A DNA stretch of 20,697 nt from an uncultured Roseburia sp. (GCA_900753715.1 CAAEAE010000122.1:1-20697); one strand, 5' to 3'. Shown: positions 6,650-14,432, counted from the first letter of the stretch. The notes: a model not told the origin generated them from the sequence alone. Numbers and translations: made by a program.

Positions 6650-8797
6650 CTAGTCGTTTAATTTCATTGTAAGCTGGATGCGCTGTTTCTTCAAATCCAC
6701 GCTCATCACCTTCACCTCTACGATATCGCCGACACTCACTACCTCAAGCGGGTGCTTAATATAGCGGTCGCTCATCTGCGAGATATGCACCAGTCCGTCC
6801 TGATGCACACCGATATCGACAAATGCTCCGAAATCAATGACGTTGCGCACCGTTCCCTTTAAAATCATTCCCGGTGTCAAATCCTTCATTTCCAGAACAT
6901 CACTTCGTAAAATTGGCTTTGGCATATCCTCTCTCGGGTCTCTTGCCGGTTTCTCCAGCTCTTTTACAATATCTTCAAGAGTCAGTGCACCAACGCCGAG
7001 TGTCTCTGCCAGTTTTTTGTAATCTGTAATTTTCTTTGCAATTCCGCCAAGCCTGCGCTCTTTTACATCCTCTAGGGTGTGACCTGTCCGCTCAAGCAGT
7101 TTCTTTGCCGCATCGTAGCTCTCCGGATGAACACCTGTGGCATCCAGCGGATTTTTGCCATCGTTAATCCGGAGGAATCCGGCACACTGCTCATATGCCT
7201 TCGGTCCAAGCTTCGGAACCTTCAAAAGCTGGGCGCGGGAGGTAAATTTGCCGTTTTCTTCACGGTACGTGACTATATTTTTTGCAATTGCCTTACTGAT
7301 ACCGGAGATATATTCCAAAAGGGATGCCGACGCGGTATTTAAATCCACTCCGACACGGTTTACGCAGTCCTCTACAACGCCCTCAAGTGCCTCGCTGAGC
7401 TTCTTCTGGTTCATATCATGCTGATACTGTCCAACACCGATGGATTTCGGGTCAATCTTTACCAGCTCTGCCAGTGGGTCCTGTAAACGTCTTGCCATGG
7501 ATGTCGCACTTCTTTGTCCCACGTCAAAGTTCGGAAATTCTTCGGTTGCCAGCTTGCTTGCGGAATATACGGATGCGCCTGCTTCATTTACAATAATATA
7601 CTGTACCTTCACCGGAATTTCTTTTAAGAGTTCCACAATCACCTGCTCGGACTCTCTTGAGGCAGTTCCGTTTCCGAGTGAAATCAGTGTAATATGGTAT
7701 TTTGCAATAAGCTTCTTTAAGACTGTTTTCGCTTCCTCTACCTTGTTCTGCGGTGCTGTCGGATAAATAACTGTCGTATCAAGCACTTTTCCGGTCGGGT
7801 CCACAACTGCTAACTTACAGCCGGTACGGAATGCCGGGTCCCAGCCGAGTACAACCTGTCCGGCAATCGGCGGCTGCATCAACAACTGCTCTAAGTTCTT
7901 TCCAAACACACGGATGGCTCCGTCCTCTGCCATCTCTGTCAGACTGCTTCTGATTTCACGTTCAATCGCCGGGGCAATCAACCGCTCATAAGCATCTGCG
8001 ACCGTCTCTTTTAAGACGCTCGTCGTTTCTTTATTATCCCGCGTAATCACCTGTTTCTCTAAGTAACGCAGAATCTCTTCCTCCGGTGCCTCAACCTTGA
8101 CCGTCAATATCTTTTCGTTCTCTCCACGGTTTAATGCAAGGATTCTGTGTCCTGCGAGCTTTGCGACCGGCTCGTCAAATTCGTAGTACATCTCATACAC
8201 GGATTCCGCTTCCGGGTCTTTTGCCGTGGATGTCACACGTCCTTTTTTAAAAGTAAGGTCACGGATTCTGGTACGGTAATCCGCTTCATCGGAAATCGCT
8301 TCCGCGATGATATCTTTTGCACCCTCAATCGCTTCTTCTGCGCTGTTTACCTCTTTTTCCGGGTCAATATACTTTGCGGCTTCCGCATCAAGCGGTGTTT
8401 TTATCATCTGAAGCGTAATAATGCCTGCTAGCGGCTCTAATCCTTTTTCTTTGGCAATCGTTGCCCTGGTGCGGCGCTTTGGCTTATACGGGCGGTATAA
8501 ATCCTCCACTGCAACCATCGTCTCCGCAGCAAGAATCTGGTTTCTTAACTCCTCTGTCAGTTTTCCCTGTTCTTCTATGCTTGCAAGCACCGTCTCCTTG
8601 CGTTCTTCAAGATTGCGCAAATAGTTCAGACGTTCATACAGGTTACGGAGCACCTCATCGTTTAATGCACCGGTTGCCTCCTTGCGGTAACGTGCGATAA
8701 ACGGGATGGTATTTCCCTCGTCAATCAGCTTTACCGCAGCTTCTGCCTGCTGTCTGCGTATTCCAAGTTCTTCGGATATCTTTGCTATAATGTCCAT
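6650..8797 (-). CDS. tex: Tex/YdcI-type RNA-binding transcription accessory protein
   Basis: Tex is a conserved cytosolic nucleic-acid-binding protein linked to transcription processes. The 715-residue product matches the family size. It has an N-terminal helical domain (residues 1 to about 200, with EGNTIPFIARYRKEATG), a YqgF/RNase H-like domain (about 315-440, starting VVLGWDPAFRTGCKLAVVD), a helix-hairpin-helix region (about 495-560, LLEYISGISKAIAKNIV) and a C-terminal S1 RNA-binding domain (about 640-712, GTVRNVIDFGAFVDIGVHQD). GAGGA precedes the ATG. It is the first gene of the long leftward cluster. Confidence 0.95.
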   Translation of the reverse strand: MDIIAKISEELGIRRQQAEAAVKLIDEGNTIPFIARYRKEATGALNDEVLRNLYERLNYLRNLEERKETVLASIEEQGKLTEELRNQILAAETMVAVEDLYRPYKPKRRTRATIAKEKGLEPLAGIITLQMIKTPLDAEAAKYIDPEKEVNSAEEAIEGAKDIIAEAISDEADYRTRIRDLTFKKGRVTSTAKDPEAESVYEMYYEFDEPVAKLAGHRILALNRGENEKILTVKVEAPEEEILRYLEKQVITRDNKETTSVLKETVADAYERLIAPAIEREIRSSLTEMAEDGAIRVFGKNLEQLLMQPPIAGQVVLGWDPAFRTGCKLAVVDPTGKVLDTTVIYPTAPQNKVEEAKTVLKKLIAKYHITLISLGNGTASRESEQVIVELLKEIPVKVQYIIVNEAGASVYSASKLATEEFPNFDVGQRSATSMARRLQDPLAELVKIDPKSIGVGQYQHDMNQKKLSEALEGVVEDCVNRVGVDLNTASASLLEYISGISKAIAKNIVTYREENGKFTSRAQLLKVPKLGPKAYEQCAGFLRINDGKNPLDATGVHPESYDAAKKLLERTGHTLEDVKERRLGGIAKKITDYKKLAETLGVGALTLEDIVKELEKPARDPREDMPKPILRSDVLEMKDLTPGMILKGTVRNVIDFGAFVDIGVHQDGLVHISQMSDRYIKHPLEVVSVGDIVEVKVMSVDLKKQRIQLTMKLND

Positions 8798-8835
8798 ATT
8801 AAATCCTCATACTTCCTGAATTGCTTTCGTGGTCA

Positions 8836-8864
8836 ATTATACCGAAATCCAACGGCAGATTCAA
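8836..8864 (-). promoter_or_regulatory. Sigma-A-type promoter upstream of tex
   Basis: On the minus strand TTGAAT (8859-8864), a 17-base spacer and a perfect TATAAT (8836-8841) precede tex. The predicted start point is about 30 bases before its ATG. No convincing intrinsic terminator was seen between this promoter and the ispD stop, so it may serve all eleven genes of the cluster. Confidence 0.8.
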
Positions 8865-8897
8865 GCATAATCATATCTGGTATTTTTCCCGGTTCCA

Positions 8898-8906
8898 TGT
8901 TACAAT
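8898..8906 (+). promoter_or_regulatory. Possible extended -10 promoter for the DUF4190-like gene
   Basis: TGTTACAAT fits the extended -10 pattern TGnTATAAT with one mismatch. No good -35 box lies 17 bases upstream. The implied leader is about 22 bases, ending at AGGAGG before the ATG at 8935. It is divergent from the tex promoter. Confidence 0.4.
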
Positions 8907-8934
8907 AAAAAGAAGTTTTTTCAGGAGGTTTTTC

Positions 8935-9336
8935 ATGGATTATCAAACATATCAACAACCGAATTCCAATTTTTCTCCAAAGCGCTCGCGCAATATGGAG
9001 ACCGCTTCCCTGATTCTGGGGATTTTATCCCTCGCCCTGTTCTGCTGTGTCTATCCGCCAATGATTTGCGGTGCTTTAAGCATTACACTTGGGCTTCTTT
9101 CCCGCGGTGGAGAGCTCACGCTCACCCCAAAGGCAAAGGCAGGGATTGCACTCGGTGCCACGGCTTTAGGTCTGTTTGTGGCGCTTCTGATTTTCAGCAC
9201 GGTTTTCTTAAGTATCTTTTATGGCGGATTTTCCAACATGGTACGGATTATTTACGAACAGTATCAGCTTTATGGCGATGATTATATGTCCTTTTATAAT
9301 TCTCTGTTAGAAACCATGCCGCAGATACTTCTCTGA
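8935..9336 (+). CDS. DUF4190-like small membrane protein
   Basis: The 133-residue protein has a polar, glutamine- and asparagine-rich N-terminus (DYQTYQQPNSNFSPKRS), then two hydrophobic regions (about 23-55 and 68-98) containing LILGILSLALFCC and KAGIALGATALGLFVALL. This is the organisation of DUF4190/TM2-like proteins: a low-complexity cytosolic head, a short helical hairpin and a short tail. The start at 8935 follows a strong AGGAGG; an earlier in-frame ATG at 8821 lacks one. Function is unknown. It converges on the DUF2752 gene with only 14 bases between the stops. Confidence 0.85.
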   Translation: MDYQTYQQPNSNFSPKRSRNMETASLILGILSLALFCCVYPPMICGALSITLGLLSRGGELTLTPKAKAGIALGATALGLFVALLIFSTVFLSIFYGGFSNMVRIIYEQYQLYGDDYMSFYNSLLETMPQILL

Positions 9337-9350
9337 TATCAGAAGAAGAA

Positions 9351-9695
9351 TTACGATAAAATATCGATATGCCACACTGCCAAAAGCAGGTTTATCACAA
9401 GAAAATGAAATACCAGAATTGCTGCCGCAATCCAGAGATATCTGCCGTGGTAGTGCATGCCAATTTTCAGTTTCCCTTTTGTCATGCGCTCAATGATATT
9501 GCTTATCACAAACCACCCACAGACTGCTGCTGTATAGGGCACCAGTGGATGATACCGGATGCTGTCGACAATGTGCAGGGAAAGCAATGCCTTTACGGCT
9601 CTTGTTCCGCCACACCCCGGACAGTAATAACCGGTTACCGTATGAAACAGGCACGGAATCTGGTATTTTTCAAGCAACATTAAAAATAGTTTCAT
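9351..9695 (-). CDS. DUF2752 membrane protein
   Basis: The 114-residue protein carries the DUF2752 signature CPGCGGTR at 25-32, preceded by an aromatic GYY and followed by a helix. Two more hydrophobic helices lie at about 52-68 and 87-107. Function is not established for the family. The ATG at 9695 is preferred: GAGGG stands six bases upstream and homologues begin close to the signature. A start at 9743 would overlap the divergent DUF975 gene. DUF2752 proteins are often encoded near TM2/DUF4190-type small membrane proteins, as here. Confidence 0.87.
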   Translation of the reverse strand: MKLFLMLLEKYQIPCLFHTVTGYYCPGCGGTRAVKALLSLHIVDSIRYHPLVPYTAAVCGWFVISNIIERMTKGKLKIGMHYHGRYLWIAAAILVFHFLVINLLLAVWHIDILS

Positions 9696-9714
9696 CCTTT
9701 CCCTCACTTTATTA

Positions 9715-9743
9715 TTAATAGGAGACGCATATGCAAAAATCAA
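9715..9743 (-). promoter_or_regulatory. Weak candidate promoter for the DUF2752 gene
   Basis: On the minus strand TTGATT (9738-9743) and TATTAA (9715-9720) are spaced 17 bases apart, each matching four of six consensus positions. The -35 box would lie inside the start of the divergent DUF975 gene. The implied leader is only about 13 bases. Confidence 0.3.
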
Positions 9744-10477
9744 ACAAAGAGCTAAAACGGTTCGCCCGTGAACAATTAAACGACAAATACAGCATCCCGA
9801 TGGGTGCGTTTGTCATTGCAAATTTAATTGCATCTGTCATAGAAATTCCGTTTTCCATGACCTTAAATCTGGACGGAGACCCTTTCCAGACGGGAATTTA
9901 CCTTGTTGCGCGCTATCTGATTACGCTGATTGCCTCAGTTCTTCAGATAGGCGTTGTATCCATTCACCTGAATCTGACGCGAAAACTCCCCTACCGGATC
10001 TCGGATATTTTCTATCCGTTCCGCAGGGGCGCTGACCGTTTCTTCCTTGCAGCTTTTTTCTTAAGTCTTTTTAATCTGGCTGCAAATATTCCGCTGTTTT
10101 GTACCGCAGCGAATGTATACGTAAACGGTGTCACCGTTTCCTCCTGCCTGCTTCTCGCAGCCGGAGCACTTTGTTCGCTGCTTCTTACTCTCTGTATTTC
10201 ACTGTTTTTTCAGTTTACCAGCTATTTTCTGCTCGACTACCCGCAGATGAAGACGATTGCTGCCTTTAAAGAATCTGCACGCCTGATGCGTGGAAAAAAA
10301 GGACGTTTCTTCTATCTGCTGTTAAGCTTTATCGGCTGGGAATGTCTGGTGTTCTGCTCCATCGGTCTCGCCTCCCTGTGGGTAAATCCTTACCTCACAG
10401 AATCCTACGTGGCATTCTATTTGGATGCCACCGGGGAGATGGACCGGATGGAAGCAGGCACTTCTGAACACTTCTAA
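9731..10477 (+). CDS. DUF975 integral membrane protein
   Basis: The 248-residue protein begins with a short basic amphipathic segment (NKELKRFAREQLNDKY) followed by about five membrane helices. Typical DUF975 features are the opening 'lk..A...L...w', the cytosolic FKESARLMRGKKGRFFYLLLSFIGW, and the end WVNPYLTESYVAFYLD (compare the family's 'PY...t.A.FY..L'). Function is unknown. AGGAG lies six bases before the ATG. Its stop overlaps the stop of the convergent DUF4097-like gene by four bases. Confidence 0.88.
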   Translation: MQKSNKELKRFAREQLNDKYSIPMGAFVIANLIASVIEIPFSMTLNLDGDPFQTGIYLVARYLITLIASVLQIGVVSIHLNLTRKLPYRISDIFYPFRRGADRFFLAAFFLSLFNLAANIPLFCTAANVYVNGVTVSSCLLLAAGALCSLLLTLCISLFFQFTSYFLLDYPQMKTIAAFKESARLMRGKKGRFFYLLLSFIGWECLVFCSIGLASLWVNPYLTESYVAFYLDATGEMDRMEAGTSEHF

Positions 10478-11130
10478 GCGATATTTAAACGGATGGTTCC
10501 GACTCCGCATGATACATGGATGGTTCCCGCCGCTATTCCTGCTGCCTGGCGGTTTCCATCCTTTCTTGACAACTTTTCATCATTGATATAAATCTTTCCG
10601 ATTCCGTAATTCAAATCAAAATTGTAGTCTGTGCTTTTTCCTTCCACATTTATTCCGCACTTTCCAACACCGCAGCTGATATCCATATCGTTTGCCACTG
10701 CTTTTGCAACGTCTAACTGACCGGCTCCGCACTCTGCTGTAAAGGTTTGTGCCTTTATGGAACCGATTTTTGCGTTTCCGGCTCCGACTTCAAATTTTAT
10801 CCGGTCAGAATGAAGCTCTGCCTTCTGCGTATCAAACATTCCCGCGCCAATCTCCGCTTTCACCTTTTCAAATACTTTTCCAGCCGGAACTGTCACGGTA
10901 ATCACCGTCTTGCACTCATTCATATGCAGTTTTTTCTGTTTCATCTTAAAGTGAATCTTAAGCTTCCCATTTTCCAGAGAGGACGAATAGGTTCCGGTTT
11001 CATCCTCCAGAACATCTACCTGAATCTGATTTGAATCTGTGCTCTCTTTGACATAGACTGTTCCACAGCCTACTTCCAGCTTTAACTTCTGTACTTCATC
11101 TGCCTGAAAAACTTCTCTTTTTGTTTCCAT
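10474..11130 (-). CDS. DUF4097-like beta-repeat protein, soluble
   Basis: The 218-residue protein has no signal peptide or membrane helix. It is made of short beta-strand repeats around a G-x-G turn: VGCG (20), IGAG (94), VGAG (115), CGAG (134), CGVG (153), YGIG (175) and CGVG (208), mostly 19-22 residues apart. This is the pattern of DUF4097/DUF2807 or 'toastrack' single-stranded beta-helix domains, often found with envelope-stress regulators. The start at 11130 follows AGGAGG, whose first bases form the stop of the upstream LiaF-like gene, so translation is likely coupled. Its partner upstream ends in a similar repeat domain. Role inferred only: sensing or regulation. Confidence 0.85.
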   Translation of the reverse strand: METKREVFQADEVQKLKLEVGCGTVYVKESTDSNQIQVDVLEDETGTYSSSLENGKLKIHFKMKQKKLHMNECKTVITVTVPAGKVFEKVKAEIGAGMFDTQKAELHSDRIKFEVGAGNAKIGSIKAQTFTAECGAGQLDVAKAVANDMDISCGVGKCGINVEGKSTDYNFDLNYGIGKIYINDEKLSRKDGNRQAAGIAAGTIHVSCGVGTIRLNIA

Positions 11131-11143
11131 ATTGTAGGTCCTC

Positions 11144-11857
11144 CTAAACGAAATAAATTTGTATTGCTCCAAAACTGGTGTCACCTTCCACGCGCAGCAC
11201 CGCCTGGCTGGTTGCCTCGTTTTTTCCATGATAAACGACACTTCCGCAGCTTCTGTCTATCTGCTCTTCCACTCTCCAGCTCCTTGGAAGATACAGTTTG
11301 GTTTGCCCAAAGTTATTGTCTATTTTCACATATGCCACCGGATTCTGAATCACGGCGTTGTCAAAGTAAACGGCAAGGCTTCCGAAATTGTTTTCCAAAT
11401 CTGCCTCGCAGAAATTATCGGAATTGATGTAACGGATAGCGCTTCCAAAATTATTTTCGCAATGAATCCGTTCTCCATCCTCGCGTCTTTCGTCTGATGA
11501 GCCGGCTGAAAAAGTAGTGTCACCATCTCCTATATTTACAGACCAGTGTTTCTTTTTTTTCCCACGAAATATCATGGAAAGTCCGATGCTTAACAACAGT
11601 GCTGCTCCTAGTACTGTCCACGGCGTATATGCAGTGATTCCGAGCGGTTTGTCATAAATAATCAGGACAAACGCAACTGCAAACAACATCTCAAAAAAGT
11701 TGACTCTACGGACTCCCTCGATAAACATCCAAATCATAAACACGGTAAGGATGATGCTGAACACACCGACTTTCGGAACAAATCCCATCTGGCTGATGAC
11801 CAGATATACGGCTGCCAGGATAAAAAACATTCCCCATAATTCTCTCGTATGTTTCAT
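11144..11857 (-). CDS. LiaF-like membrane protein with beta-repeat tail
   Basis: The 237-residue protein has four predicted membrane helices (about 8-24, 30-47, 52-68 and 76-97), then a basic RGKKKKHW and a cytosolic tail. The tail has repeated turns ENNFGS (134), ENNFGS (155), DNNFGQ (180), DRSCGS (201) and DTSFGA (226), each followed by a beta strand. This is the architecture of LiaF/VraT-type proteins, which control cell-envelope stress two-component systems in Firmicutes. Here no LiaRS pair is present; instead a LytTR regulator overlaps it by four bases (ATGA). I infer that it restrains or informs that regulator. Confidence 0.85.
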   Translation of the reverse strand: MKHTRELWGMFFILAAVYLVISQMGFVPKVGVFSIILTVFMIWMFIEGVRRVNFFEMLFAVAFVLIIYDKPLGITAYTPWTVLGAALLLSIGLSMIFRGKKKKHWSVNIGDGDTTFSAGSSDERREDGERIHCENNFGSAIRYINSDNFCEADLENNFGSLAVYFDNAVIQNPVAYVKIDNNFGQTKLYLPRSWRVEEQIDRSCGSVVYHGKNEATSQAVLRVEGDTSFGAIQIYFV

Positions 11858-12315
11858 TTCTGTAACCTCTTTTCTTCTAATTTGCTGATTAGCGGTTTAT
11901 AGTAGGAGCGCGAGACATACACCTGCTTGTGGCTGTGCTGGAATTCCACAAGGCTTGATGCGGTCAGGCTGCGGTTGATGGAATAAATATGATTCGTGTT
12001 TAAAATCGTTGATTTTGACACTCTCATAAAAAATCCGGGAAGCATATCCTCAAGCTCATAGAGCTTATGCTGGGTCTCATACATCTCTTCTTTGGTATGA
12101 GCGGTAATCTTCGTCCCCTCTGTCTGAAAAAACAGAATTTCATTTAACGGAATATAGTACTCTGTGTTGTCCCGGTACAGTGGAAACTTTTCGGATACGT
12201 GCAACACATCATTTACTGCCTGCTGCACCCGCAATACCTGTTCCGTCAGACTCCGGCACCGGATCAGCACCTCATCGTCCGTTAAATTTTCGTCAATGTC
12301 AACCCGTATCTTCAT
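11854..12315 (-). CDS. Stand-alone LytTR-family DNA-binding regulator
   Basis: The 153-residue protein has a LytTR DNA-binding domain at about 45-150: YIPLNEILFFQTEGTKITAHT, then LPGFFMRVSKSTILNTNHI and VSRSYYKPLISKLEEK. There is no response-regulator receiver domain; the first 45 residues form a helical arm starting KIRVDIDENLTDDEV. Such short LytTR proteins are usually paired with small membrane proteins that control them, and here the downstream partner is LiaF-like. The closest purine-rich site, GAGGAG, is about 16 bases before this ATG, which is far; no better start is seen. Confidence 0.9.
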   Translation of the reverse strand: MKIRVDIDENLTDDEVLIRCRSLTEQVLRVQQAVNDVLHVSEKFPLYRDNTEYYIPLNEILFFQTEGTKITAHTKEEMYETQHKLYELEDMLPGFFMRVSKSTILNTNHIYSINRSLTASSLVEFQHSHKQVYVSRSYYKPLISKLEEKRLQK

Positions 12316-12342
12316 TCCAGCTACCCGCTTTCTCCTCTCGTC

Positions 12343-12358
12343 ATGAGGTTTTCCTCAT
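12343..12358. repeat. Inverted repeat in the leader of the LytTR operon
   Basis: ATGAGG and CCTCAT, six bases each, are separated by four bases. The element lies just after the predicted transcription start of the LytTR operon and before its ribosome binding site. It could be an operator or a small 5' hairpin; the sequence does not decide. Confidence 0.45.
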
Positions 12359-12369
12359 CACCTGTACCC

Positions 12370-12398
12370 AGTATAAAAAAAGAACCTCCTGTTGTAAA
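12370..12398 (-). promoter_or_regulatory. Promoter of the LytTR operon, inside the upstream terminator
   Basis: On the minus strand TTTACA (12393-12398), exactly 17 bases and TATACT (12370-12375) form a good sigma-A-type promoter. The -35 box is part of the downstream arm of the mrp terminator stem and the -10 box begins with the last T of its T-tract. Confidence 0.65.
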
Positions 12399-12417
12399 TA
12401 GCATTACAGCAAGAGGT
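12375..12417 (-). terminator. Intrinsic terminator of the ECF-mtnA-mrp operon
   Basis: On the minus strand, about 28 bases after the mrp stop, ACCTCTTGCTGTAA pairs with TTACAACAGGAGGT. The stem is 14 base pairs with one mismatch and one G-T pair, and the loop has six bases. It is followed by TC and a run of seven T. Confidence 0.88.
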
Positions 12418-12445
12418 CAGTTTTCCCCGGTAAGAGGTAATGATT

Positions 12446-13297
12446 TTATTTTGAAAGTGCTTTGAGACATTCGATTCCAGCGGAAAGATTGTTGTATTCA
12501 ATCTCTGCGAATTTTCCTTCATCCGCCTTCTGTGCCATCGACGGGTCAAGCGGCAGTTTCCCGAATACCGGAACCTGTAACTCCTCTGCCACTTCATCTA
12601 CATGGCTTTCCCCGAAAAGAGAAATCTTTTTGCCGCAATCCGGACATGCCAGATAACTGAAGTTTTCGACGATTCCAAGAACCGGAATGTGCATCTGCTC
12701 TGCCATGTTGTATGCCTTCTTTACTATCATCTGCACCAGTTCCTGCGGAGATGTCACAATCACAATTCCGTCCACCGGAAGCGACTGGAATACGGTAAGT
12801 GGAACATCACCGGTTCCAGGCGGCATATCTACGAACAGATAGTCTACATCGCCCCATACGGTCTCATTCCAGAACTGTTTTACCACGCCTGCGATAACCG
12901 GTCCTCTCCAGATAACCGGGTCCTCCTCATGGTCCAGTAAAAGATTGACAGACATCACCTTGATGCCGTTTTCTGCCTCCATCGGAATCATTCCGCGCTC
13001 GTCTCCGACAATCTGTCCGTGAACACCAAGCATCTTTGGAATGGACGGTCCTGTGATATCTGCATCCATAATTCCGACCTGATAGCCTGCTTTTTTCATT
13101 GCACAGGCAAGAGATGCGGTCACGAATGATTTGCCGACGCCGCCCTTTCCGCTGACAACACCAATGACCTTCTTAACATTTGAGAACTGGTTCATCGGCT
13201 CCTTTGGAATTCCATTGCCGCCTTTGTTGCTCGGACACCCCTCACAACTTGATTTTCCGCAGGTTGATGCGCTGCTGCAACTGCTGTTTTCTGCCAT
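12446..13297 (-). CDS. Mrp/Nbp35-family Fe-S cluster carrier ATPase
   Basis: Proteins of this ParA-like P-loop family bind and deliver iron-sulfur clusters in the cytosol. The deviant Walker A loop GKGGVGKS is at 50-57, MDADITGPSIPKMLG and FVDMPPGTGD follow, and the cluster-bridging CxxC is at C218 and C221 (ACPDCGKK). The 283-residue protein lacks the N-terminal MIP18-like domain of E. coli ApbC. Instead it has an extension with cysteines at 7, 13, 18 and 21, resembling the ferredoxin-like N-terminus of Nbp35. AAAGGAG precedes the ATG. It starts 23 bases after mtnA and ends just before a terminator. Confidence 0.93.
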   Translation of the reverse strand: MAENSSCSSASTCGKSSCEGCPSNKGGNGIPKEPMNQFSNVKKVIGVVSGKGGVGKSFVTASLACAMKKAGYQVGIMDADITGPSIPKMLGVHGQIVGDERGMIPMEAENGIKVMSVNLLLDHEEDPVIWRGPVIAGVVKQFWNETVWGDVDYLFVDMPPGTGDVPLTVFQSLPVDGIVIVTSPQELVQMIVKKAYNMAEQMHIPVLGIVENFSYLACPDCGKKISLFGESHVDEVAEELQVPVFGKLPLDPSMAQKADEGKFAEIEYNNLSAGIECLKALSK

Positions 13298-13320
13298 TTT
13301 TACACACTCCTTTAAAAAAT

Positions 13321-14394
13321 TTAGTGTTTTTTGTTAAAGATTTCACGAAGTGAATCTGTATACGGCGGTCTTGCCACACCGTATTCCGTGACGATTCCGG
13401 CTATCAGTTCATGGTCTGTCACGTCAAATGCCGGGTTGAACACTTTCACGCCTTCCGGCGCCATGCGCTCCTTGTACCACATTTCGGTGACTTCCTCCGC
13501 CGGGCGTTCCTCTATCTTAATTCCCGCCCCGTCCGGTGTCTCCATATCAATCGTGGAGGTCGGCGCACAGATATATACCGGAACTCCGTAATATTTTGCA
13601 ACCGCAGCCACAACCGAAGTTCCAATCTTATTTGCGGTATCTCCGTTTGCTGCCACCCTGTCGCATCCTACAAACACAGCGTTTACCCAGCCGTTTTTCA
13701 TCACGGTTGCCGACATATTATCACAAATCAGTGTCACATCCACACCTGAGGACAGCAATTCAAACGCAGTCAGACGCGCGCCCTGCAAAAGCGGTCTTGT
13801 CTCGTCTGCAAACACCCGGAAATGATACCCTTTTTCCTGTCCGAGATAAATCGGTGCCGTTGCGGTTCCGTATTTGCTTGTGGCAAGCTGTCCGGCATTA
13901 CAGTGGGTTAAGATTCCATCGCCCGGTTTCACGAGTGACAGTCCATACTCACCGATTTTCTTGCAAATCCAGATGTCTTCTTCCTGAATTGCAACGGATT
14001 CCTTATGCAATGCCTCTACAATCTCTGCAACAGGCTTTTCTGCATTCTCATCCACTACCTTTAACATCCGGTTTAATGCCCAGCTTAAATTCACTGCTGT
14101 CGGTCTTGCAGAATCTAAATATTCCTTCTGTCTGACAAATTCCTTCCGGAATGTGGCGTAATCGCTGCTCTCTATCTGTCTGGCAAGAATATAGATGCCA
14201 TATGCAGCCGCCACCCCGATTGCCGGTGCGCCTCTTACCTTTAACAGATAAATAGCGTCCCACAGTTCCTGCGCCGTATGCAATGAAATCAGTTCAATGC
14301 TTCCCGGCAGCTTCGTCTGGTCGATAATGACAACGGCGCCCTTCTCCTCATCAAGACGGACCGTGTCATAATCCATGATATTGGTGTCGTCCAT
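13321..14394 (-). CDS. mtnA: S-methyl-5-thioribose-1-phosphate isomerase
   Basis: MtnA converts the aldose 5-methylthioribose-1-phosphate to the ketose 5-methylthioribulose-1-phosphate in methionine or 5'-deoxynucleoside salvage. The catalytic cysteine is in [16 protein letters not shown] (C165) and the catalytic aspartate in [17 protein letters not shown] (D245). [16 protein letters not shown] near 51-66 is also diagnostic. Length is 357 residues. The eIF2B-alpha-like relatives lack this full set of motifs. GAGGAG stands before the ATG. No mtnK, mtnB or aldolase gene is in the window, so the rest of the pathway is elsewhere or is the 5-deoxyribose branch. The upstream neighbour is an ECF substrate-binding subunit. 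Confidence 0.95.
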   Translation of the reverse strand: MDDTNIMDYDTVRLDEEKGAVVIIDQTKLPGSIELISLHTAQELWDAIYLLKVRGAPAIGVAAAYGIYILARQIESSDYATFRKEFVRQKEYLDSARPTAVNLSWALNRMLKVVDENAEKPVAEIVEALHKESVAIQEEDIWICKKIGEYGLSLVKPGDGILTHCNAGQLATSKYGTATAPIYLGQEKGYHFRVFADETRPLLQGARLTAFELLSSGVDVTLICDNMSATVMKNGWVNAVFVGCDRVAANGDTANKIGTSVVAAVAKYYGVPVYICAPTSTIDMETPDGAGIKIEERPAEEVTEMWYKERMAPEGVKVFNPAFDVTDHELIAGIVTEYGVARPPYTDSLREIFNKKH

Positions 14395-14432
14395 TCCTTC
14401 TCCTCTTTTCTTTCACAGGCAAAAGAACGCAT

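Noticed and set aside
6636..6650. FMN riboswitch for ribU
   Set aside because: Only 14 bases separate ribU from tex, too little for the aptamer, and none of its conserved pieces is visible.
8821..8934. Longer DUF4190-like protein starting at the upstream in-frame ATG
   Set aside because: The extra 38 codons cover the promoter region, lack a ribosome binding site and encode residues unlike the family, while AGGAGG precedes the ATG at 8935.
9325..9350. Palindrome CTGATATCAG at the convergent ends of the DUF4190-like and DUF2752 genes, as a bidirectional terminator
   Set aside because: The 10-base core has no loop, flanking pairs are broken by mismatches and there is no T-tract.
9710..9715. 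TATTAT as -10 box of the DUF975 gene
   Set aside because: No -35 box fits, and the implied start would leave a leader of about nine bases that cuts into the ribosome binding site.
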